Origin: an uncultured Collinsella sp.
Lineage (GTDB): Bacteria > Actinomycetota > Coriobacteriia > Coriobacteriales > Coriobacteriaceae
NCBI GenBank assembly: GCA_900549345.1
Contig: UROC01000088.1
Span: 1-6,961 of the forward strand
DNA length: 6,961 nucleotides
Direction of reading: 5' to 3'
Positions 1-5,125 of the stretch are shown piece by piece. Positions within the stretch are counted from its first letter, which is position 1; each line of letters opens with the position of its first letter. The notes below the pieces were generated by a model, which saw only the letters and a program-made list of their open reading frames with translations, was not told the DNA's origin and searched no databases. A program made the translations under genes and the position numbers.

Positions 1-12
1 TAGCCCGTCGCG

Positions 13-1038
13 GTGACATCGGATTTATGTCAATCCTGGTCTAACAGAGCCTATTACTATCAGTTCTCCGACCAGATTTCCAATGGTCTGACGCTGCAGG
101 ATGGTGCTCAGGTGTATTTGTATGCAAGCAAGGATGCTGCGCAGAAAGATCTTAAGCACGAGAGTCCGACGCTGAACATTACGAACTCGTTTAAGTGTGT
201 TGCTGAAAGCGGCAACAAGACGACGTGGACCTGCAAAAATTTGAAGGACATCAGCGGGGCGACAATCAATAAAGACTCTTGCATCGTTGTCTCTTATACA
301 GCGCAGATTAATGAGAATGCCGTTGTTGGCTTGGATAACTACAAAGAGGGCAATCCCAACACCGTAACGCTTTACTACTCCAACAACCCCATGACCACGG
401 ACCATGGCCAGACCGTGCCCGACACTGTCAGGGACTACACCTACGGCCTCAAGATCAACAAGGTCGACTTGGGTACCGAGCGCACGCTCAATGGTGCCAA
501 GTTCACAATCATGGTTAGATCTGCGGACAATAAGGATGCAGCGGGAAAGTACGTTCAGTCTGATGGAAAACTCGGCAAAGATCCGTATCAGTTTGAGACC
601 ACCAGTGACGGCACCTTTACGGTCAAGGGTCTCGATACCGGAACCTATACCGTTAATGAGGTTGAAGCTCCCCAGGGTGGCTACACGACCGTGAACTCTT
701 TCGACTTTACGATTACTCCTGAGTTGGGTACCGATCCCGACGCCAAACTGACAGATGTCGAGTACACGCTTCAAGCAAATGGACAACAGGATCAAATTAT
801 CATCGGCACTCCAGATGGTGTGAAGGATGACAACAAGCTTGAGGCCGCAAGTGGCACATCCTTAAACGCCGACGGCACCTTCAACATCACCGTTGGCGAT
901 ACCAAGCAGGTTGGCCTCCCGCTCACCGGCCTTAACGGTGTGACCTTCACTTGGATTGCTGGTGGCGCGGTGCTGTGCATCGGCGTGGCGCACCTCATCC
1001 GCAGCCGTAAGCAGGCTGAGGAGTCCGAGCAGGAGTAA
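13..1038 (+). CDS. LPxTG-anchored backbone-type pilin, C-terminal part (5' end missing or broken)
   Basis: This is the C-terminal portion of a cell-wall-anchored pilus subunit, exported and linked to neighbouring subunits or peptidoglycan by a sortase. Residues about 12-130 resemble the CnaA-like middle domain of backbone pilins (YYYQFSD, then GLTL, then NTVTLYYSNNP). Residues about 143-236 form a Cna_B/SpaA-like domain that starts at KINKVD (K150 a candidate isopeptide lysine) and has an E-box (TYTVNEVEAPQGGY, E216). Next come the sorting motif LPLTG (302-306), a hydrophobic segment (about 311-329) and a charged tail starting RSRK. There is no signal peptide and no pilin lysine motif, so the N-terminal part is absent. 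An in-frame TAG lies at 1-3; the GTG at 13 is only the first possible start, with no visible Shine-Dalgarno, and is probably not real. The gene is visibly more A+T-rich than gatCAB. The family is secure; the 5' boundary is not. Confidence 0.8.
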   Translation: MTSDLCQSWSNRAYYYQFSDQISNGLTLQDGAQVYLYASKDAAQKDLKHESPTLNITNSFKCVAESGNKTTWTCKNLKDISGATINKDSCIVVSYTAQINENAVVGLDNYKEGNPNTVTLYYSNNPMTTDHGQTVPDTVRDYTYGLKINKVDLGTERTLNGAKFTIMVRSADNKDAAGKYVQSDGKLGKDPYQFETTSDGTFTVKGLDTGTYTVNEVEAPQGGYTTVNSFDFTITPELGTDPDAKLTDVEYTLQANGQQDQIIIGTPDGVKDDNKLEAASGTSLNADGTFNITVGDTKQVGLPLTGLNGVTFTWIAGGAVLCIGVAHLIRSRKQAEESEQE

Positions 1039-1138
1039 CGCTCGCTCACCCATCCCTTTGGCAGGTGGGATGTGATGGCCATGAGACTTGCGGACACTTT
1101 TCTCGTCCATCCACGTTCTTGCTTTGCCATTCTCTTTT

Positions 1139-1177
1139 CGGGGCAGACTCCGCACTGGAGTCTGCCCCGTTTTTTTT
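1139..1177 (+). terminator. Rho-independent terminator after the pilin gene
   Basis: A perfect 13-base-pair stem (CGGGGCAGACTCC at 1139-1151, pairing with 1157-1169) with a 5-base loop GCACT is followed directly by eight T residues (1170-1177). It lies about 100 bases after the pilin stop codon. It should stop transcripts from the pilin side before they reach the small-gene region and the sortase. Confidence 0.92.
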
Positions 1178-1217
1178 GGGACAACGCGGGCAGCCTCCAT
1201 CGTCCGATGCGGGCTCG

Positions 1218-1322
1218 TTCGTCATCGCGTTTCTTGACTCGTATGAAGTTCGGTTTAAGGTCCGTAGGCGCACACGCGGTGCGGACGGTGGACGGCATTT
1301 GCGCCGCAACAAGCGCAAATAA
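1218..1322 (+). pseudogene. Truncated copy of the small basic membrane protein gene
   Basis: Reading from TTC at 1218 to TAA at 1320-1322 gives the same protein end as residues 17-49 of the complete copy at 1651-1800, beginning FVIAFLDSYEVRF. One extra Asn is inserted between R46 and K47 (AAC, in frame). Only two other coding differences exist, GAA/GAG for E26 and ACA/ACG for T35, both synonymous. The first 16 codons are replaced by unrelated sequence. No ATG or GTG with a ribosome site lies in frame upstream; the only near start in this frame (TTG at 1176) sits in the T-tract of the pilin terminator. I read it as a remnant left by duplication and truncation, not an expressed gene. Confidence 0.75.
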
Positions 1323-1323
1323 G

Positions 1324-1352
1324 AATGCCCGGGGTTAGAGGCCCGGGCATTT
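1324..1352 (+). terminator. Terminator-like hairpin behind the truncated copy
   Basis: A perfect 10-base-pair stem AATGCCCGGG (1324-1333) / CCCGGGCATT (1342-1351) has the 8-base loop GTTAGAGG. It begins 2 bases after the stop codon of the truncated reading frame. The T-tract is short (TTT then AA), so it may be a weak terminator or an mRNA-stabilising hairpin. The same hairpin occurs unchanged at 1802-1829. Confidence 0.7.
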
Positions 1353-1373
1353 AACAACGTCGGAAACTGGTCG

Positions 1374-1451
1374 CCCGCGCTCCTAAGTACTTACGCGGGG
1401 TGCGTCGTTTCCTGTAGTTATTGTATCCCGAATCTCCCCGCCGATTCGGGA
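1374..1451. other. Two conserved hairpins downstream of copy 1
   Basis: The first hairpin is CCCGCG (1374-1379) / CGCGGG (1394-1399) with a 14-base loop. The second is TCCCGAATC (1426-1434) / GATTCGGGA (1443-1451) with an 8-base loop rich in C. Both stems are kept in the second copy, while the loop of the first differs between copies. This suggests that structure, as RNA or as a DNA site, is what is preserved. The role is unknown. Confidence 0.6.
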
Positions 1452-1523
1452 CATTTTGAAAACGCAAACACGTCGGGCAAACCCGGACAATGCGGCCAGG
1501 CTCCGCTGGACGAGGAATCGTGT

Positions 1524-1594
1524 TTGTAACCATCGAACAAATGTTTGTCAAAATCGCGTTTACCAGCTGTGGGTGCATACACTCGCAGTAAAAT
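1524..1594 (+). promoter_or_regulatory. Likely promoter region of the small membrane protein gene
   Basis: A promoter is expected here because the next gene has its own Shine-Dalgarno and lies behind hairpins. Candidate elements are a -35-like TTGTAA at 1524-1529, a TTGTCA at 1545-1550, and -10-like TACACT (1578-1583) and TAAAAT (1589-1594). No pair has both good hexamers and a 16-18-base spacer, so the exact promoter cannot be assigned. With any choice, the LexA-like box lies inside or just upstream of it. Confidence 0.35.
1534..1547. promoter_or_regulatory. LexA (SOS) box-like operator
   Basis: CGAACAAATGTTTG is an imperfect palindrome. It fits the Gram-positive LexA/DinR operator pattern CGAAC-N4-GTTyG (B. 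subtilis CGAACRNRYGTTYC; mycobacterial TCGAAC-N4-GTTCGA), with an upstream T at 1533 also matching the mycobacterial form. It lies 103 bases before the ATG of the small membrane protein gene and is the only such site I found in the window. Binding by LexA is inferred from the motif alone. Confidence 0.6.
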
Positions 1595-1650
1595 GGCTTT
1601 GCGACGCATTCCGTGCGCGGGCGGCCGACGACTCGATCGGAGGTCCCCAA

Positions 1651-1800
1651 ATGCTGAAATTCCTTAACGCGCTCGCCGCCCTCGCGGCGGTGGGCACGTT
1701 CGTCATCGCGTTTCTTGACTCGTATGAGGTTCGGTTTAAGGTCCGTAGGCGCACGCGCGGTGCGGACGGTGGACGGCATTTGCGCCGCAAGCGCAAATAA
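1651..1800 (+). CDS. Small (49 aa) single-pass membrane protein with arginine-rich tail, putatively SOS-controlled
   Basis: I do not recognise the family. The start is ATG at 1651, chosen because a strong Shine-Dalgarno GGAGG (1639-1643) lies 7 bases upstream; the frame stays open further upstream but without any comparable site. Residues 4-22 (FLNALAALAAVGTFVIAFL) form one membrane segment. Residues 28-49 hold 12 Lys/Arg plus one His, ending RRKRK, and would be cytoplasmic by the positive-inside rule. There is no signal cleavage site, cysteine or enzyme motif. A LexA-like box lies upstream and a hairpin begins 2 bases after the stop. The truncated second copy differs only by synonymous changes and one in-frame codon, which supports real coding. 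By architecture it could be a TisB-like membrane toxin, an SOS division inhibitor, or a small regulator of a membrane complex. These are analogies, not homology. Confidence 0.72.
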   Translation: MLKFLNALAALAAVGTFVIAFLDSYEVRFKVRRRTRGADGGRHLRRKRK

Positions 1801-1801
1801 G

Positions 1802-1830
1802 AATGCCCGGGGTTAGAGGCCCGGGCATTT
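1802..1830 (+). terminator. Terminator-like hairpin behind the small membrane protein gene
   Basis: The stem AATGCCCGGG (1802-1811) / CCCGGGCATT (1820-1829) has loop GTTAGAGG and is identical to the hairpin at 1324-1351. It begins 2 bases after the TAA of the 49-codon gene, as expected for a monocistronic transcript. The T-tract is short, so termination efficiency is uncertain. Confidence 0.75.
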
Positions 1831-1853
1831 AACAAAACCAGAAAACTAGGCCG

Positions 1854-1931
1854 CCCGCGCTTTCGAACACTTACGCGGGATGCGTCGTTTCCTATTGACA
1901 TTGTATCCCGAATCGCCCCGCCGATTCGGGA
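1854..1931. other. Two conserved hairpins downstream of the small gene
   Basis: CCCGCG (1854-1859) / CGCGGG (1874-1879) is followed by TCCCGAATC (1906-1914) / GATTCGGGA (1923-1931). They correspond to 1374-1451; stems are unchanged while the first loop and the linkers have diverged. A separate small RNA, an extended 3' untranslated region, or a DNA element used in mobility are all possible. No convincing promoter for a separate RNA was seen on either strand. Confidence 0.6.
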
Positions 1932-2032
1932 CATTTTGAAAACTCAAATGCGGGCCCATGTTCGCGCTTCGCAATGCTGCTTAGCTGCGTTGTCCGGCAC
2001 GGAAGCTCGCTATTCGGCTATTATTTGTTTAG

Positions 2033-2046
2033 ACAACTTGAGTTGT
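2033..2046. promoter_or_regulatory. Short palindrome before the sortase gene
   Basis: ACAACT-TG-AGTTGT forms two 6-base arms and ends one base before the AGAGGAG Shine-Dalgarno of the sortase. A TATTAT element at 2019-2024 could be a -10, although no good -35 sits at the right distance. The palindrome would fit an operator or a small 5' hairpin. The evidence is symmetry and position only. Confidence 0.3.
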
Positions 2047-2062
2047 AGAGGAGTGACCGGCG

Positions 2063-3001
2063 ATGGTGCAGGGCGCCAAACATATGAAGAGCAATAACGC
2101 CGCGGCCAACGGCGGCTCAAGCCCTCAGCCCAAGCCTCAACCAAAGCCCAAGCGCCGCCGCAAGCGACTGCCGCGCTGGGCCGACCGGCTCATCACCATC
2201 GTCATCATCCTTATTGGCGTGGGCCTTATGACCTGGCCGTGGATCTTGGACCGGCTCGAGGCCTCGGGCGTGTTCAACCAGATCAGCACGGTGTCCAGCA
2301 CCGTGGACGCGCTCTCCGAAGAGGAACGCGAGCGCATCCTGCTCCAGGCACGCTCCTTTAACGAGCAGCTGGCGGGCGAGGCCACCGAGCTTCCCGCCGA
2401 CCAGATCGAGCCTTACGCCCAGCAGCTCATCTTTGACCGCGACCCCATGATGAGCTGGGTCGAGATCCCCTCAATCGACGTGAGCATGCCCATCTACCAC
2501 GGCACGAGCGAGGAAGTCCTTATGGCGGGCGTCGGCCACCTGGAGGGCACGAGCCTGCCGGTGGGCGGCACCTCGACGCATTGCGTACTCACCGCGCACT
2601 CGGGCATGCGCAACCTGAGCATGTTCGACGACATCCACTCGCTGGAGCCCGGCGACCTGGTGCTGCTGCACACCATGAACAAGACGCTCGCCTACAAGAT
2701 GGTGGACTCCGAGGTGGTGCTGCCCGAGGAGATGGAGTCGCTGACCATCGAGCCCGGCGCCGACAAGGTGACGCTCGTCACCTGCACGCCCTACGGCGTG
2801 AACGACCATCGCCTGTTGGTGCATTGCGTGCGCACCAAATACAACAAGAAGGACGTCGACAAGCAAAAGTCGCTGGCCGGCCGCCACTGGGGCAAGCGCG
2901 AGTTTGCCGTGCTCATCGTGGTCGTAGCCATTGTGCTGTTGCTGCTGGACATCGTGATCCACGCGGTTCGCAAGCGCCGCAAGGCCAAGGCCTCGGCATA
3001 A
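2063..3001 (+). CDS. Class C (pilus) sortase
   Basis: This is a membrane-anchored cysteine transpeptidase that cleaves LPxTG-type motifs and joins pilin subunits through lysine side chains on the outer face of the membrane. The start ATG at 2063 follows AGAGGAG (2047-2053) at 9 bases. The N-terminus is Pro/Lys/Arg-rich (21-38), with a membrane segment at about 43-61. The catalytic domain (about 130-258) has His179 (VLTAHSGM), Cys241 in TLVTCTPYG and Arg250 in NDHRLLV. A second membrane segment (about 281-299) and basic tail follow. The TLxTCTPYGVNxHRLLV signature and the C-terminal membrane anchor are typical of class C. A clear DPF/DPW 'lid' motif before the catalytic domain was not seen. 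The obvious partner is the LPLTG pilin upstream, although about 1 kb with a terminator and the small-gene module separate them. At 312 residues the length is normal. Confidence 0.92.
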   Translation: MVQGAKHMKSNNAAANGGSSPQPKPQPKPKRRRKRLPRWADRLITIVIILIGVGLMTWPWILDRLEASGVFNQISTVSSTVDALSEEERERILLQARSFNEQLAGEATELPADQIEPYAQQLIFDRDPMMSWVEIPSIDVSMPIYHGTSEEVLMAGVGHLEGTSLPVGGTSTHCVLTAHSGMRNLSMFDDIHSLEPGDLVLLHTMNKTLAYKMVDSEVVLPEEMESLTIEPGADKVTLVTCTPYGVNDHRLLVHCVRTKYNKKDVDKQKSLAGRHWGKREFAVLIVVVAIVLLLLDIVIHAVRKRRKAKASA

Positions 3002-3014
3002 GACATCGTTCAGA

Positions 3015-3049
3015 ACCACCACAATGGGGACAGGTACCTTTGTGGTGGT
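3015..3049. repeat. Inverted repeat, 10-base arms
   Basis: ACCACCACAA (3015-3024) and TTGTGGTGGT (3040-3049) are perfect complements around a 15-base spacer containing GGGGACAGGTACC. The repeat starts 13 bases after the sortase stop. There is no T-tract directly behind it, so it is not a standard terminator by itself. It may be part of a dispersed intergenic repeat. Confidence 0.6.
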
Positions 3050-3060
3050 CGGGGGCTTCC

Positions 3061-3126
3061 AAACCATCACAACATTCGATGAAAATCGCGATTTTGGCGA
3101 AAAGCGTCGAATGTTGTGATGGTTTT
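3061..3126 (+). terminator. Long inverted repeat after the sortase gene, possible terminator
   Basis: Two perfect 19-base arms (3061-3079 and 3107-3125, left arm AAACCATCACAACATTCGA) flank 27 bases that contain a second, self-complementary palindrome, AAAATCGCGATTTT (3082-3095). Four T residues (3123-3126) close the right arm, so the transcript could terminate here. The nested symmetry is more elaborate than a usual terminator; a small repetitive element is the main alternative. Confidence 0.55.
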
Positions 3127-3235
3127 CGTTGTAGGCGGGACGGTTTTGCATTGTGGCGATGCGGTTTTTGCTGCAGGGCCGCCACACCGTGCTTGCCTCT
3201 CTCGTTACGTTTTCGCTGCATTTGGGTAAAGCGCC

Positions 3236-3264
3236 TGCTCCAAGCCGGCGTTGCCTTGTATACT
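3236..3264 (+). promoter_or_regulatory. Probable promoter of gatCAB
   Basis: A TATACT -10 hexamer (3259-3264, five of six consensus bases) lies 35 bases before the gatC start. The matching -35 position, about 3236-3241 (TGCTCC) with a 17-base spacer, is poor. The 5' leader would be about 30 bases, with no room for a T-box or riboswitch. The -10 is the supported part. Confidence 0.5.
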
Positions 3265-3299
3265 AGAGCGGTTTATCTGTTATGCGGAAGGGAGCGCCT

Positions 3300-3611
3300 A
3301 TGGCACTCAGCGAGAAAGACGTGCGCGGCATCGCCGAGTACGCAAAGATCGCACTGACCGATGACGAGCTCGTCCAGATGACGTCCTACATGAACGACGC
3401 CGTCCAGATGCTCGAGCCCGTCTTGCAATATGACTTGCCCGACGTGGAGCCCACGTTCCATCCCATCGGAAGCCTGTCCAACGTGATGGGCGACGACCTG
3501 CGCGAGCCCGAGCGCGACCTGCCGCTCGACGTCGCGCTCGAAAACGCCGGCAGCGCGCGCGATCGCTACTTCCGCGTGCCGTCCATTTTGGGAGAGGGGG
3601 AGAGCGAGTAA
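3300..3611 (+). CDS. gatC: Aspartyl/glutamyl-tRNA(Asn/Gln) amidotransferase subunit C
   Basis: GatC is the small non-catalytic subunit that wraps around GatA and GatB and stabilises the amidotransferase in the cytoplasm. The product has 103 residues, usual for the family. It begins MALSEKDVRGIAEYAKIALT, the typical GatC N-terminal helix in which a hydrophobic face and a conserved LT/DDE stretch are visible. The family's conserved central and C-terminal parts follow: LEPVLQYDLPDVEPTFHP, then LREPERDLPLDVALENAG and a final RYFRVPSILGE. The ATG at 3300 is preferred over an upstream in-frame ATG at 3282 because AAGGGAG (3288-3294) sits 5 bases before it and the protein then starts at the normal place. 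Its TAA overlaps the ATG of gatA by one base, indicating translational coupling. Confidence 0.95.
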   Translation: MALSEKDVRGIAEYAKIALTDDELVQMTSYMNDAVQMLEPVLQYDLPDVEPTFHPIGSLSNVMGDDLREPERDLPLDVALENAGSARDRYFRVPSILGEGESE

Positions 3612-5125
3612 TGGCGCTAAGCTTCGATTCCCTTACCGCCGCCCAGATCGCCGCGGGCGTTGCCGCCGGCGACTTTACCGCTACCGAGGTGGCCCAGGCC
3701 TCCCTTGCCGCCATCGAGGCGCGCGAGGGCGGGGTCCAGGCATTCCTGCAGGTGGCGCCCGAGCTCGCGCTCGAGGCCGCTGCGCGCGTGGATGCCGATC
3801 GTGCCGCAGGCAAGCCGCTGCCCCCGCTCGCGGGCGTGCCGCTGGCCATCAAGGACAACATGAACCTCGTGGGTACGCGCACCACCTGCGCTTCCCGCAT
3901 GCTCGAGAACTACCAGAGCGTCTACACCGCCACCTGTGTCCAGCGCATGCTCGATGCCGGCTGCCTGCCCATGGGCAAGGCCAACATGGACGAGTTTGCC
4001 TTTGGCAGCTCCACCGAGTCCTCGGCGTTCCACCGTACCAACAACCCCTGGGATACCGAGCGCGTGCCCGGCGGCTCCTCGGGCGGCTCCGCTGCCGCCG
4101 TTGCCGCTGGCGAGGTCGCGCTCTCGCTGGGCTCGGACACCGGTGGCTCCATTCGCCAGCCCGCGTCGCTGTGCGGCGTGGTGGGCTTTAAGCCCACGTA
4201 TGGTGCCGTGAGCCGTTACGGCGTGGTTGCCTTTGGCTCGTCGCTCGACCAGGTTGGCCCCTTCGGCCGCACGGTCGAGGATGTCGCGCTGGCCATGAAC
4301 GCGCTTACCGGCGCGGGCCACGATCCGTACGACTGCACGAGCCAGGATTGCGCCGTCGACTTTACCGAGCATCTCAACGACAGCATCGAGGGCAAGCGCG
4401 TGGGCATCATTCCCGCGTTTATGGAGGCCGAGGGCCTGACGCCCGAGGTCAAGGCTGCTGTTCAGCGCGCCGCCCAGGAGCTGCAGAACCAGGGCGCCGA
4501 GCTGGTCGAGGTCGACCTGCCGCACCTGGACGCCGCCATCGCTGCCTACTACGTCATCGGCCCGGCCGAGGCGTTCTCCAACCTGGCCCGCTTCGATGGC
4601 ATTCGCTACGGTTATCAGGAGGAGGGTTGCGCCAACCTGTCCGACCAGAGCTCGCTGTCGCGCGCCCACGGCTTTGGCGCCGAGGCCAAGCGCCGTCAGA
4701 TGCTCGGCGCCTACCTGCTGAGCTCGGGCGTGTACGACAAGTATTACTACGCCGCGCAAAAGGCCCGCACGCTCATCACGCAGGACTACGACGCCGCGTA
4801 TGCCAAGGTGGACACCATCCTCATGCCCGCTTCGCCGCGCACGGCCTTTAAGTTTGGCGAGATCAGCGACCCCACGCAGATGTACCTCTCCGACCTGTAC
4901 ACCATCTCGCTCAACATTTGCGGCAACGGCGGTATCTCGGTGCCGCTGGGCCTGGGCGAGGACACTCAGCTGCCCGTTTCTGCCCAGCTGGTGGGTCCGG
5001 CGTTTAAGGACCGTCAACTGCTCACGTTTGCCCGCGCCCTGGAGCGCGGCTTTGCCGATGCCGCCACGGGTGCGCCCGCGCTTTCCGTCGCGCCCGATTT
5101 TGCCGGGAAGGGAGGCGAGCTGTAA
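3611..5125 (+). CDS. gatA: Glutamyl/aspartyl-tRNA amidotransferase subunit A (glutaminase)
   Basis: GatA hydrolyses glutamine and supplies ammonia through a tunnel to GatB for amidation of Glu-tRNA(Gln) and/or Asp-tRNA(Asn). The 504-residue product is an amidase-signature enzyme of full length. The Ser-cisSer-Lys triad is complete: K81 (LAIKDNM), S156 in PGGSSGGSAAA and nucleophile S180 in GSDTGGSIRQPA. R361 (AEAKRRQMLGAY) and D428 (YLSDLYT) match the glutamine-binding Arg and Asp known from Staphylococcus aureus GatA. The ATG at 3611 shares its A with the gatC stop; purine-rich GGGAGAGGGGGAGAG just upstream serves as ribosome site. The gatB start overlaps this gene's TAA in the same way, so the three subunits are made from one mRNA. 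No damage is seen. Confidence 0.97.
   Translation: MALSFDSLTAAQIAAGVAAGDFTATEVAQASLAAIEAREGGVQAFLQVAPELALEAAARVDADRAAGKPLPPLAGVPLAIKDNMNLVGTRTTCASRMLENYQSVYTATCVQRMLDAGCLPMGKANMDEFAFGSSTESSAFHRTNNPWDTERVPGGSSGGSAAAVAAGEVALSLGSDTGGSIRQPASLCGVVGFKPTYGAVSRYGVVAFGSSLDQVGPFGRTVEDVALAMNALTGAGHDPYDCTSQDCAVDFTEHLNDSIEGKRVGIIPAFMEAEGLTPEVKAAVQRAAQELQNQGAELVEVDLPHLDAAIAAYYVIGPAEAFSNLARFDGIRYGYQEEGCANLSDQSSLSRAHGFGAEAKRRQMLGAYLLSSGVYDKYYYAAQKARTLITQDYDAAYAKVDTILMPASPRTAFKFGEISDPTQMYLSDLYTISLNICGNGGISVPLGLGEDTQLPVSAQLVGPAFKDRQLLTFARALERGFADAATGAPALSVAPDFAGKGGEL

Larger units (their letters stand above)
1211..1469 (+). repeat. Direct repeat, copy 1 (5'-truncated module)
   Basis: This stretch aligns with 1692-1949 over about 259 bases. 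The aligned part covers the last 33 codons of the small membrane protein, its terminator hairpin and two further hairpins. Differences are two synonymous base changes and one 3-base insertion in the coding part, and mostly loop or linker changes downstream of the terminator. The homology begins abruptly at about 1211, just after the pilin terminator, so the start codon, Shine-Dalgarno and upstream LexA-like box of the complete copy have no counterpart here. Confidence 0.93.
1692..1949 (+). repeat. Direct repeat, copy 2 (part of the complete module)
   Basis: This matches 1211-1469. It spans the small gene from codon 14 on, its terminator hairpin and the two further hairpins, and ends at about 1949 where similarity stops. 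In this copy the module continues upstream with an intact gene start, Shine-Dalgarno and LexA-like box. Confidence 0.93.

Noticed and set aside
1065..1322. Open frame of 85 codons covering the truncated copy
   Set aside because: Its upstream half reads through the pilin terminator hairpin and T-tract and has no ribosome site; only the last 34 codons have support, by homology to the second copy.
1456..1650. N-terminal extension of the small membrane protein frame to 114 codons
   Set aside because: The extension crosses the LexA-like box and promoter region, has no Shine-Dalgarno and no protein-like composition; GGAGG 7 bases before ATG 1651 defines the start.
1895..1923. Perfect -35 hexamer TTGACA at 1895-1900 in copy 2
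   Set aside because: No -10 element lies 16-19 bases downstream, where the hairpin sequence is GC-rich, and the equivalent place in copy 1 lacks the hexamer.
1211..1949. CRISPR array or insertion-sequence ends for the repeated region
   Set aside because: There are only two long repeat units with no regular short spacers and no transposase or target-site duplication that I could see.
3617..5017. Long open frame on the minus strand opposite gatA (466 codons)
   Set aside because: It is the mirror of GC-rich codon use in gatA; its translation is low-complexity Ala/Gly/Val/Arg/His with no domain, while gatA has a complete catalytic triad.
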